A stretch of DNA of 64,000 bases, taken from NCBI RefSeq assembly GCF_932526225.1, contig NC_064039.1, positions 8,755,001 through 8,819,000 on the forward strand, given 5' to 3'. Under the pieces are notes generated by a model that saw only the letters and a list, made by a program, of their open reading frames with translations, was not told the DNA's origin and did no database searches. A program made the position numbers and the translations under genes. This document shows positions 50,501-56,959 of this stretch, one piece after another. Source of the DNA: Nematostella vectensis. Taxonomy: Eukaryota; Cnidaria; Anthozoa; Actiniaria; Edwardsiidae. Each line of letters opens with the position of its first letter. Position 1 is the first letter of the stretch.

Positions 50501-52148
50501 AAAAAGAACAATGCGTATGCAAAGCCCTGATCCATTGAACCCTGTTCGCTCATCCAACCTAATATTACTCGTAGTTGCGAGTTTATTTCCTTGGTGATCA
50601 TGGTATTACAAATTTATAGAGTGGCATCTCGGGAATTTAGTGATTAAATGTCCCCGCAACCTCGGGATGACTAGTTAAAGTCCCTCTGTCTGCGGCCACG
50701 GGACTTCAACTAATCATCCCTCGGTTGCAGGGGCATTTAATAACTAAATTCCCCTGGTGCCATGCTATTACTTATAAATATAACCCAAAATAGGAGAAAG
50801 GACCATTGGTTTCGATGTCCCTTATCCCTAATCAGGAGATGCTTGTTCAAGGTTATCCCATATAAAATAAATCTCCCTTAGTACTTACTGATGCTGTCTG
50901 CAACCATTCCATGTTTCCAACCTCAGGAAACTTGAACTCGCTATCACTGTCCACAATGGCGCTACCAATTGTTCCACCAATATTATCCCTAGATTGTGAG
51001 CTAGGTCGACTATTTGAACTAAACTCCAATGAGTCAAGCCTACGTCCCCTCGCCCGTGACGTCAAGAATCTTGGTGTCAAACTAGAACCAGATCTGGAGC
51101 TAAATGTTGAACCAAGTCTTTGCTGATCAAAGGAATAAGCAGGAATAACAACATGTGATGGTACTAGGAGAGACCTTGAATAAGGGTTAGGGGAGAATAT
51201 TGTCCTTTGCACAACTGTGGGACTTTCTAGCCATTGAGGGAGTGGTATTGCCATTAGTTCCCCACCCCGTGAATGCCGTCTATAATTCCGCACAGATTGC
51301 CTATGAGCCAGCAGTCGTTCTAGAGTTCTACCATGTACATTACGCAGAGTTGAACTCCCCTGTGTTGCTGATTGACTTTGAGTGCTCGAGTTAGAAGCAT
51401 TTTCTCTTCTTGGTTCCTCCCAAGTGCTAGAGCTATCTGATGTAGCATTAGATGTTGATGTAGAACCAGTTAGAGGTGTTGTGGTATTTGTCTCAGCAAC
51501 ACTCTCCGCTCCTTGATTCCTGTTCTGGGATGTTCCATTTTCGCGCTCACCACGAACTCTAGTAGAACTAGTCGAAGAGAGTAACGTATCAAGACCATTC
51601 GTCGAATCAGTTGGAAAATTTACACTTTCTAACAAACTTGATTCCCCTACAGGGTAAAAAGACCTAAAGCTTGGACCTTGGGCAGATAAATTTTCGAAAG
51701 TCCTACTATCCGACGGCGCAGAATTAGAGAGTTGTAAGTTTCCTGCAGAGTTGAGTTGATCCTGCATTCTGCGAGCGAACGCCTCATCACTCTGTACTTG
51801 GAAGATCGGTTCCTCGTTTGACGGTGGCTGGACCCTTACAGAACCCTTTACATCACTGCAACTACATTTAAACCTACACACGCGGCCATCATTTAGCAGT
51901 AACCCAACATAGTCTTGCCCTAATGCTACATCTTGGATATCAGCAGATTCTATATCCGGTAAAACTAGGTAATTCTTGTCATTCTTAGAGTCACTTTCTG
52001 AGTTTGTGCTGCCATAAAAAGCCCTCCTGACGCTTTTAAAAACCTCGTTCTGGATAGCATCCTTGGATTTATCCTTCCCCAGGCGGATGAAGATGATTTG
52101 TGGGTGGTTTAGCGGACTACACGGAGATTCATCTTCGTTGTCCGCCAT
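26553..52148 (-). CDS. UBR5: UBR5-like HECT E3 ubiquitin ligase
   Basis: Thirty-two coding exons, each with GT-AG borders and matching phases, add to 8,370 nt, about 2,789 residues (human UBR5 is about 2,800). In transcript order: 52148-50889, 49234-48928, 48108-47880, 47362-46053, 45385-45002, 44450-44353, 44240-44135, 43833-43583, 43121-42902, 40783-40641, 39984-39847, 39472-39416, 39146-38197, 37979-37798, 37372-37306, 37156-36986, 36694-36487, 36322-36014, 35236-35073, 34430-34184, 33509-33346, 33199-33032, 32692-32539, 32038-31919, 31396-31277, 31068-30953, 30148-30016, 29740-29655, 28186-28075, 27699-27581, 27338-27223, 26713-26553 (TAA). The start chosen is MADNEDESPC: its ATG lies in AAAATGGCGG, a strong initiation context and YY1-like element, preferable to an in-frame ATG 57 bp upstream. 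Exons 2-4 match the RCC1-like propeller region; exon 13 matches the helical middle; the last ten exons match the HECT domain. UBR5 ubiquitinates substrates using ubiquitin relayed through the HECT cysteine. UBA and MLLE domains were not found. The acceptor of exon 3 is the least certain border. Confidence 0.92.
28290..29690 (-). repeat. About 37-copy array made from a UBR5 exon-donor junction
   Basis: A unit of about 38 bp whose minus strand reads AACATCTACCAGTATGTCAG followed by GTGAGAATACC is repeated for 1.4 kb. The first unit in transcript order is the real end of the exon at 29655-29740 (residues PENIYQYVR, conserved in HECT ligases) with its donor CAG|GTGAGA. The others are copies lying in the following intron, so it carries over thirty near-consensus 5' splice sites. 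Subfamilies of several units are themselves duplicated (the block from about 28500 resembles that from about 28940). The unit length is not a multiple of three. Confidence 0.92.
30249..30945 (+). repeat. 41-bp array whose unit equals a transposon end
   Basis: About 17 units of 40-41 bp of the type GCGACGCGCGCTACCGTGGC then CACCATTACAATGTTTACCA. The first 37 bp of a unit match the left end of the element at 25467 (GCGACGCGCGCTACCGTAGC then CAACATTACAGGGTTT), including sequence inside the inverted end. The array starts only a few bases downstream of the UBR5 donor at 30953 and fills most of that intron. Confidence 0.85.
31472..31672. repeat. 91-bp tandem duplication of 22-24 bp sub-units
   Basis: Two copies with 91-bp spacing, each composed of variants of GGTAGCCAATCACAG...GTA, in the short UBR5 intron where an MLLE exon would be expected. 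No coding content. Confidence 0.8.
32181..32512. mobile_element. MITE in a UBR5 intron
   Basis: Inverted ends: CGCGCTCTTGTCGTGCCGAA on the left (about 32198-32217) and TTCGGCACGGCAGGAGCG on the right (about 32477-32494), with further similarity outward (GGCCCGATTCATACG against AATACGGC). About 330 bp, no coding capacity, almost filling the intron between exons at 32038 and 32539. Confidence 0.65.
34545..34640 (-). pseudogene. Decayed copy of a UBR5 exon end and donor
   Basis: The minus strand contains CATAGCAACA...CATAGTGATACCC..TGTGATTGACATGTTAT and GGTTATGGTAAGG, matching the 3' end of the exon at 35073-35236 (CATAGCAACGAGCATAGAGA, TACCC, GTGATTGACATGTTATG|GTAAGG) with indels. It lies about 500 bp into the intron that follows that exon: an old duplication of the exon-intron junction, now non-functional. 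Confidence 0.65.
35395..35935. repeat. 23-bp GC-rich minisatellite in a UBR5 intron
   Basis: Around 22 units of the type CCTGGACCCATCCCTAACCT plus GAC. The left two-thirds are nearly identical, the right end diverged. CCCTAACC resembles telomere repeats only by chance. It occupies most of the intron between exons at 35236 and 36014 and has no coding role on either strand. Confidence 0.93.
36660..36905 (-). repeat. Repeated acceptor junction of a UBR5 exon
   Basis: The exon at 36487-36694 begins after TGTTGTATTGCAG with T GAGTCGGATGATGATGAT (acidic run ESDDDDDDD). Four further copies of this acceptor plus acidic exon start lie just upstream in the intron, near 36732, 36783, 36815 and 36862, increasingly altered (ATTGCAG, CTTGTAG, CTCGCAA, ATTGCAG). 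The nearest is almost identical over 40 bp and keeps a usable acceptor. Confidence 0.82.
38119..38230 (-). repeat. Triplicated exon-donor junction of UBR5
   Basis: Three 37-bp units. The first in transcript order is the true exon end (TTCAAGAGTAAAGTCAG|GTAAGAACAA, boundary at 38197); two more, TTAAAGGGTAAAGTCAGGTA and TTAAAGGGTATAGTCAGGTA, follow in the intron at 38160 and 38123. All keep CAG|GTAA donors. Using the second donor would add 37 nt and shift the frame. Confidence 0.88.
39536..39767. mobile_element. MITE family A, copy 1
   Basis: 232 bp with inverted ends CATTTAAAGCG / CGCTTTAAATG continuing inward as TGACACCAGT / ACTAGTGACA. The interior shares CAGGCCATCCGATCTAAAT and CAATTTTGAAATATTTT with the copies at 40347, 57451 and 58660. 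It lies in a UBR5 intron. Confidence 0.85.
40347..40600. mobile_element. MITE family A, copy 2
   Basis: 254 bp; ends TAAAGCCGTATTGTCACCAG and CTGGTGACAATGTGGCTTTA are inverted, extending to TTTACTTCC / GGAAGTAAA. Interior blocks (CAGACCATCTGCTCTAAAT, ACAATTTTGAAATATTT) match copy 1. It sits just downstream of a UBR5 exon in the adjacent part of the same intron as copy 1's neighbour exon. Confidence 0.87.
40825..42770. repeat. 17/34-bp array with TGATCA in every unit
   Basis: About 57 copies of a 34-bp unit, itself two 17-mers: AATGATCAACACTTCTG and AATGATCAGCCCTTCGG. Every 17-mer contains the palindrome TGATCA. Units become irregular toward 42770. The array fills the intron between UBR5 exons at 40783 and 42902 and begins about 40 bp from the acceptor; exon phases on both sides match, so no exon is hidden in it. 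Confidence 0.95.
43583..43833 (-). other. UBR5: Eroded UBR box exon of UBR5
   Basis: This exon lies where the zinc-binding UBR box should be, between the helix ending ALYILSFVEKNKG and the region matching the segment after the box. EDMIFSCTFNGMSPVHALAT aligns by eye with the IFECRTCGLLESLCCCTEC part of the human box, but only a few cysteines remain and the following Cys/His cluster is replaced by Ser/Pro-rich sequence (NMPPSGLGNSLTVSNLPSS). A classical two-zinc UBR box cannot form, so binding of N-degrons through this site is unlikely (inference). Flanking exons join in phase without another exon. Confidence 0.6.
44095..44195 (-). repeat. Two-copy duplication across a UBR5 donor
   Basis: The minus strand exon end CTTCAAAGCTGCTTTGTACA (in the exon at 44135-44240) recurs 59 bp downstream in the intron as CTTCAGTGCAGCTTTGTACA, followed in both by TCTT. 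The true donor (AAAG|GTAATG) lies between the copies. Confidence 0.6.
49480..50040. repeat. About 33-bp AT-rich minisatellite in UBR5 intron 1
   Basis: Around 16 imperfect units of the form AGGTCTGTTATATAGAGGTT then GTCTGCTTAATAG. There is no similarity to the flanking exons. Confidence 0.88.
50071..50785. mobile_element. Cluster of foldback elements in UBR5 intron 1
   Basis: Three inverted structures lie together. 50149-50262 pairs GGTTCTAAATTCCCCACATG with its counterpart ending ATGAGAGAAATTTAGAACC. 50611-50785 pairs CGGGAATTTAGTGATTAAAT and following bases with ATTTAATAACTAAATTCCCC, giving arms of about 75 bp. The strings TAATACCATGGTCACC (50075) and GGTGATCATGGTATTA (50593) are inverted ends of an outer unit. 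All are non-coding and probably MITEs or decayed foldback transposons. Confidence 0.7.
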
Positions 52149-52561
52149 TTTGAAGTCGTGCTCGTAGCCAAGTAGGGCCCAGACCCCTTCCGTGTGCAAA
52201 CGCAAAGTGACGCCGCATGTTCGCTACCGACTCGCTATAATAATGATACTTTTTTGATCCTCAACTCTCATTCTTGTATTATGAGTAAATGGCTTTCAAC
52301 CCTTAGAAGCTTTGAATTGCTTTTGATTTGCCCTAGCACGCTTGCGGGATAACGCAAGGTAACGAGATGGGGTACTAGAAACTGCAAACAAATTGGGCAG
52401 ACTCCAAAAAAAGCAGACGGGGAAGATCGTCCGCAAAATCAATTTTAACCCTATGGTGAACTTATCGCCATTTCGTAGTTGTCTTTTAAAACTACTTTCA
52501 CACTCGCGTCGTCGTTTTTTACACAAAAATGAACATAAAATGAACAATATCGTTTTCCTAG
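52149..52561. promoter_or_regulatory. Shared upstream region of UBR5 and the TRIM-NHL gene
   Basis: Only 413 bp separate the UBR5 start codon (minus) from the first recognisable TRIM-NHL exon (plus). The UBR5 ATG is embedded in AAAATGGCGG, a YY1-like element typical of TATA-less promoters. No RING or B-box exon fits here; the last bases form a pyrimidine-rich acceptor (GTTTTCCTAG) for the TRIM exon. Whether it serves both genes is inference. Confidence 0.4.
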
Positions 52562-54070
52562 GTGTTGAAGTATTTTTGCGAGACATGTGACCAGGCCAAC
52601 TGTCGTGACTGCGCCATCTACGAGCACCGTGACTACGTGTACGTGGATCTGAAGGAAGCGGTGAAGAAGTACAGATCCTCGGTTACACACATGTTGGACA
52701 CGTGCAAGAGAAAGATTCCTGTCCTCAGGTAAGCACAAAATCTTGTTCAGCGACACCCATCATGAAAAAGTTTGTAAAAGCAGGCGATTTTTCAAGTGGG
52801 GATACGCACGCCCCCACACCACCCCTCCTTAGTTCCTGAATATCGCACTTCCTGCTACTCCTTCCTACGTGCTGACCTGTGGCCCTTCCCTTCAGATGCG
52901 CCGTGGAGGAGGTGAAAGAAGTTCGGCGCAACTTACAGGATCGGGTCCAGACAGAAAAGGACAACATTCGGGCTACCATACAAAACCATATCCAACAACT
53001 TGAAGAGCAGGCCGAAGATCTCACACAAACACTGGAAAACATGTACCATAACAAGGAAAAGGTACCCGATAACAGGCAGAATAACCTCTGAAAAAGAGAT
53101 ATAGGCCCGAGGTATGCCATGAGCTAATGAGGTAAGTCTGTAAAACTCAAGCTCAACAAGAAAAAGGTACACAAGACACGATAACCTCTATCATACAGAA
53201 TATCAGCACGAGATATGCCACGAGTTTGTCACTTGTTAATAAAGTGAAGTTTTAGAACATACCATGACAACGAAAAGAGACGAAAAGATACGCAGGTACA
53301 GGAGAAATCGGTTACTACGGCCATGGTTAGCTTAAAATCCCTGACTATAATGTCCAAGACCGTTTCTCTCTTTCTCGCAGGTTCTGACAGCGCAACAGGA
53401 GATTCTGGAGCTTGATCTCAGCAACTTGCTGAGCAGCAGTGACTTCACGGAGAACGTGCTCAGGTGAGATACACAAGCATACATACCATGCGAAAACGCC
53501 CTTGGCTCATACCAAAGCTACCATTATTTAACTCAGCCCATTAACTACTTTACAAGGTATGGAAACGAGGCTGAGGTTATGCTCGTGAAGCCACAGATGG
53601 TCAGCAGACTTACCCATTTGTACGAGCACGACTCCCAAACGGAACCGGAAGAGAACGAGCACGTTGATTTTTCGTCCAATGAACAGCAGTTGTCACTAAT
53701 GATCAGCTGTCTGGGAAATGTGTCCACAAGCTCCGCCTTCCCTTTTCACCTACACGCACAAGGATTCGGACTGACCAGGGCCAAAGTCGGACAGGAGGCT
53801 TCATTCAAGGTCATTGCGTTGGATCGGGATGGGGAGCCCTGTCAGAAAGGTAACCACGGCAACGATCATAAAACACGCGATCATAAATCCTTGGCGAACA
53901 GAACTTTTACAGTATTATTTCTATAGTGTTGCCCGTACAGCGTGAATATCAAAATCAGGAAGTGATTCGCGATTGTTTTGATTCCGAATTTAACTATCTA
54001 GCCGCGCGGCTATAAATACAAGATGGCGCACAATCCCCGAACTGAGAGGGTTTTCAAGCGATAGGAAACT

Positions 54071-54266
54071 TAAGAAAACACGTTTCTGGACGACGAAGGC
54101 AACCGGAAGTAGTTAATTTTTGTATTTACCGCTATCGCAAAGGTTTCAAATGTAAGACTAAGAATGTGGTAGAATAGAAGGTATTTTTTTGGAATGGAGC
54201 AAAAACAAAGAAGAAAAACATTAAACTTCCGGTTGCCGTCTTTTTTCCAGAAACGTGTTTGCTTAG
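54071..54266. mobile_element. MITE in a TRIM-NHL intron
   Basis: Inverted arms: AAACACGTTTCTGGACGACG..GCAACCGGAAGT on the left and ACTTCCGGTTGCCGTC..CCAGAAACGTGTTT on the right. About 195 bp, no coding content, in the 587-bp intron before the filamin exon. Confidence 0.75.
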
Positions 54267-54597
54267 TTCACACCGAGTAACGTCTGGAAGCAGGCTATTA
54301 ACTATCATGATAGCTTTTGATTTTTTTATGGGATACAATAAAGCAGACAAAGAAATATGATGTTACAAATGAATTATTTCGGGTTGGAACGTGAAATTTT
54401 ATAGATGCATGCCGCTGAACTGACCTATGCTTGCAGGCGATGCGCGCGTGTCTGCCAAGATACGATGCCCTAACGGATTCCAGCTGACAGGTCACGTGAC
54501 CAAGAACGAGGACAGCACGTACACAGTGACGTACACACCGAGCATGAAAGGCGACCACGAGCTGATGGTCATGATACGAGAGAAACAGATCAAAGAC

Positions 54598-54806
54598 AGC
54601 CCATTCGACTTACAGGTTGGTAACACAAGGAGCCCATTCGACGTACAGGTTGGTAACACAGGGAGCCCATTCTACTTACAGTAAGTGTCACACAGGGAGC
54701 CCATTCTACTTACAGTAAGTGTCACACAGGGAGTCCATCCGACTTACAGGTTAGTAACACAGGAAGCCCATTCGACTTACAGGTTAGTAGCACAGGGAGC
54801 CCATTC
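54598..54806 (+). repeat. Seven-copy exon-donor junction array in the TRIM-NHL gene
   Basis: Units of 33-34 bp begin AGCCCATTCGACTTACAG and continue GTTGGTAACACAGGG, starting at 54598, 54631, 54664, 54698, 54732, 54765 and 54798. The first is the true exon end (SPFDLQ, donor CAG|GTTGGT at 54615). The first two downstream copies are in frame with the exon, so moving to their donors adds 11 or 22 residues (VGNTRSPFDVQ). A TAA in the third copy closes the frame. Confidence 0.9.
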
Positions 54807-55899
54807 CCTGTTATCATACTACTTCGTCTAGTAACAAACAATTATCCATTAAAGATCATCAATGTATGTCTCTGACATTACTAGACTTTATATAACACCT
54901 TTAATTTTACGAATGATTAGTACCCAGAAGCACCGTTCGGGCTTAGAACTGCCATTTACTATTTGCCATTCGCCATTTGCACTGACAACCTTTTTTGAAA
55001 TAGGTGTATACACCTGTTTGATGAAAAGTGGACATTTGACTACGAAAACATATGACCGACATTTCATTTTTATTACGTGAGAGTATGATTGATCACCAGA
55101 ATTTGATTGGATCACCAGATATATGTCATTGACGATAAGATAATTCGCCAATTCGGGATTCGGGGCAAGGGGGACGTTGAGATCTGGTATCAAGATGGGG
55201 TCGCTGTGGATAAAAGCGGCAACATCTTCGTGGCTGATCATGGCAATAATAGAATCCAGGTAGGTCACGCGATCACATTCGCAAGCTTTTGCCAATACCA
55301 GCAGCACTTACGCTAATTCTCGTTTCGATTCCACAGGCTTTCACACAAGAAGGAGAATTCACCCGTAAGTTCGATAGCAAAGGTACCGGCCTAGGTCAGA
55401 TGAAGGGTCCATGCGGGGCTGCTGTGGACGGGGAAAACTGGGTTTTAGTCGCGGACCGAGACAACCACCGTATTCAAGTATTCGACTTTCGGCAGCTATG
55501 GCGACTCTCAAGGCAAGTTCAACTGCCCCCGTCACATATCCGTGTCCTCGAAGGGGGAGATCCTTGTATCCGATGCCGGAAACTTCCGCGTCCAGGTATT
55601 CGACGGTGCCGGCAACTTTCTGTCCAAGTTTGGCGAGAAGGGATCCAACAATGGCCAGTTCTCCTGTTCCGCTGGGGTCGCAACCGATGCAGAGGGGCAC
55701 ATCGTGGTGGCAGATCTAAAGAATCTCAACGTACAAGTGTTTAACTCTGAAGGCGAGTTCATCAAGAGGATCAGTCAGGATCCTGACTCCGTGAGGAACG
55801 CCAGCTACTTCGCTAAGCCGACGGGTGTGGCCATATCTGATAACGGCAACGTCGTCGTGGCTGACCGCGGGCTCCATAAAGTTATGCTCTTTTGAGCCA

Positions 55900-56170
55900 G
55901 CGACGATGATACTGGCAATGAGGAAGATGAGTGTTATGATGATGATGTTGTGATGATAGTGATGCTGCTGATGATGATTCCGACGATGATGACAGTGGCG
56001 ATGACAAAGAGATGTTCATGATGTATGATGTTGTTGATCTTTACAATGTGATAGTGGCGACGACGAAGATGAAGATGAAAATAATGATAATAATAATAGT
56101 GAATGATGATGCAAAAGAAGCGATGTAATGATGATGATGAATGATAACGGAACAGAGGAGTAAAAGGAGA
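55900..56170 (+). repeat. Degenerate GAT/ATG trinucleotide tract
   Basis: A purine-rich stretch with many GATGAT repeats starts right after the NHL stop codon and fades by about 56170; it would be transcribed as 3' UTR. A possible poly(A) signal (CAAATAAAG) lies near 56468. Confidence 0.7.
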
Positions 56171-56853
56171 TGCGATGTGATGTGATTTATGAAGATGAGA
56201 ATATATCGCAATTTACAAATAGGGGAATAATCAAAGGCACAAAGTTAGCAAGAGATTTTCCCTGAAATGATTTTGCATCTATAGGAACCAACACCGTGAT
56301 AGCCATAATTGTTTGCACCCCCATATTTGCATTGCATTGCTAACCTAGATTTCGGACACTTTATATGATATAAACTTAAAAACTAAATAACTATACGTAA
56401 TCGTATAAAGGATTTAAAATGTTGTAGTTAATTATATACAAAAGAGTTGATAAAACATGGATTCGTCAAATAAAGTATTCCTCTAAAATGTATAAGACCT
56501 GTTTTGTTTTAATAATATTAAATTAATTACCTGTGTGTTTACTTTATATCCATCCCATTCGGCCATTTTTACATCTGAAGAATAGTGTAACAGTGAGACA
56601 CTGTTACAATCCCCGTGTAAATATATTTTTTAATGTGTTGTTTTTGCCTTGATTAATAGAAAAAATACCAGGCATTTTTTTTAAAACTCATCAAATTCAA
56701 TTTTAATCTTTGCTCACACATTATCAAGCAACATAACGGATAGAGCGACGATGCGTTTTTTATCCCATGAATGTGTGAACAGACTGTGGAAACGAAAAGC
56801 TTTTTTTCTAAAAACAGGTTTATAGAAACAAATACTGAGACATTAACGTTCAG
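56171..56853. other. AT-rich intergenic stretch
   Basis: No gene seen. It lies between the NHL gene's 3' end and the 3' end of the convergent secreted-protein gene; a 12-bp inverted pair GTGTAACAGTGAGACACTGTTACA occurs near 56585-56610 as a small hairpin. Confidence 0.4.
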
Positions 56854-56859
56854 TTTATT
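56854..56859 (-). terminator. Poly(A) signal AATAAA of the intact secreted-protein gene
   Basis: AATAAA on the minus strand, about 100 bp past the stop codon. It lies in a short motif (AATAAA beside CCGAAATATT) that recurs past the stop of the broken paralogue (61429) and at the window edge (63952), supporting a common 3' end. Confidence 0.6.
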
Positions 56860-56959
56860 AATATTTCGGCAGCGTTACATCAAGTCTTAAACTCCTTATC
56901 ATACCTATATGTTTATTACTAAATTATCTTAAACGTGGCGTCGAGGTTCCAGCACCGCT

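Larger units (their letters stand above)
52562..55895 (+). pseudogene. TRIM-NHL family gene, 5'-truncated and frameshifted
   Basis: Exons 52562-52728, 52896-53061, 53381-53463, 53557-53849, 54437-54615, 55119-55259 and 55337-55895 join in phase. They encode the second half of a B-box (FCETCDQANCRDCAIYEHRD), a coiled coil (VEEVKEVRRNLQDRVQTEKD onward, rich in Gln/Glu), a filamin-type immunoglobulin repeat (TYTVTYTPSMKGDHELMVMI) and five NHL blades (GNIFVADHGNNRIQ, NWVLVADRDNHRIQVF, GEILVSDAGNFRVQVF, GHIVVADLKNLNVQVF, GNVVVADRGLHKVMLF). This is the order of TRIM2/3/71-type ubiquitin ligases that bind RNA or cargo through NHL. RING, B-box 1 and the first zinc ligands of B-box 2 are absent, and the expected last B-box His is Tyr. 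An extra base at about 55490 (GACTTTC|GGC) breaks the frame between NHL blades two and three. An upstream exon beyond UBR5 or a sequencing error could rescue it. Confidence 0.75.
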
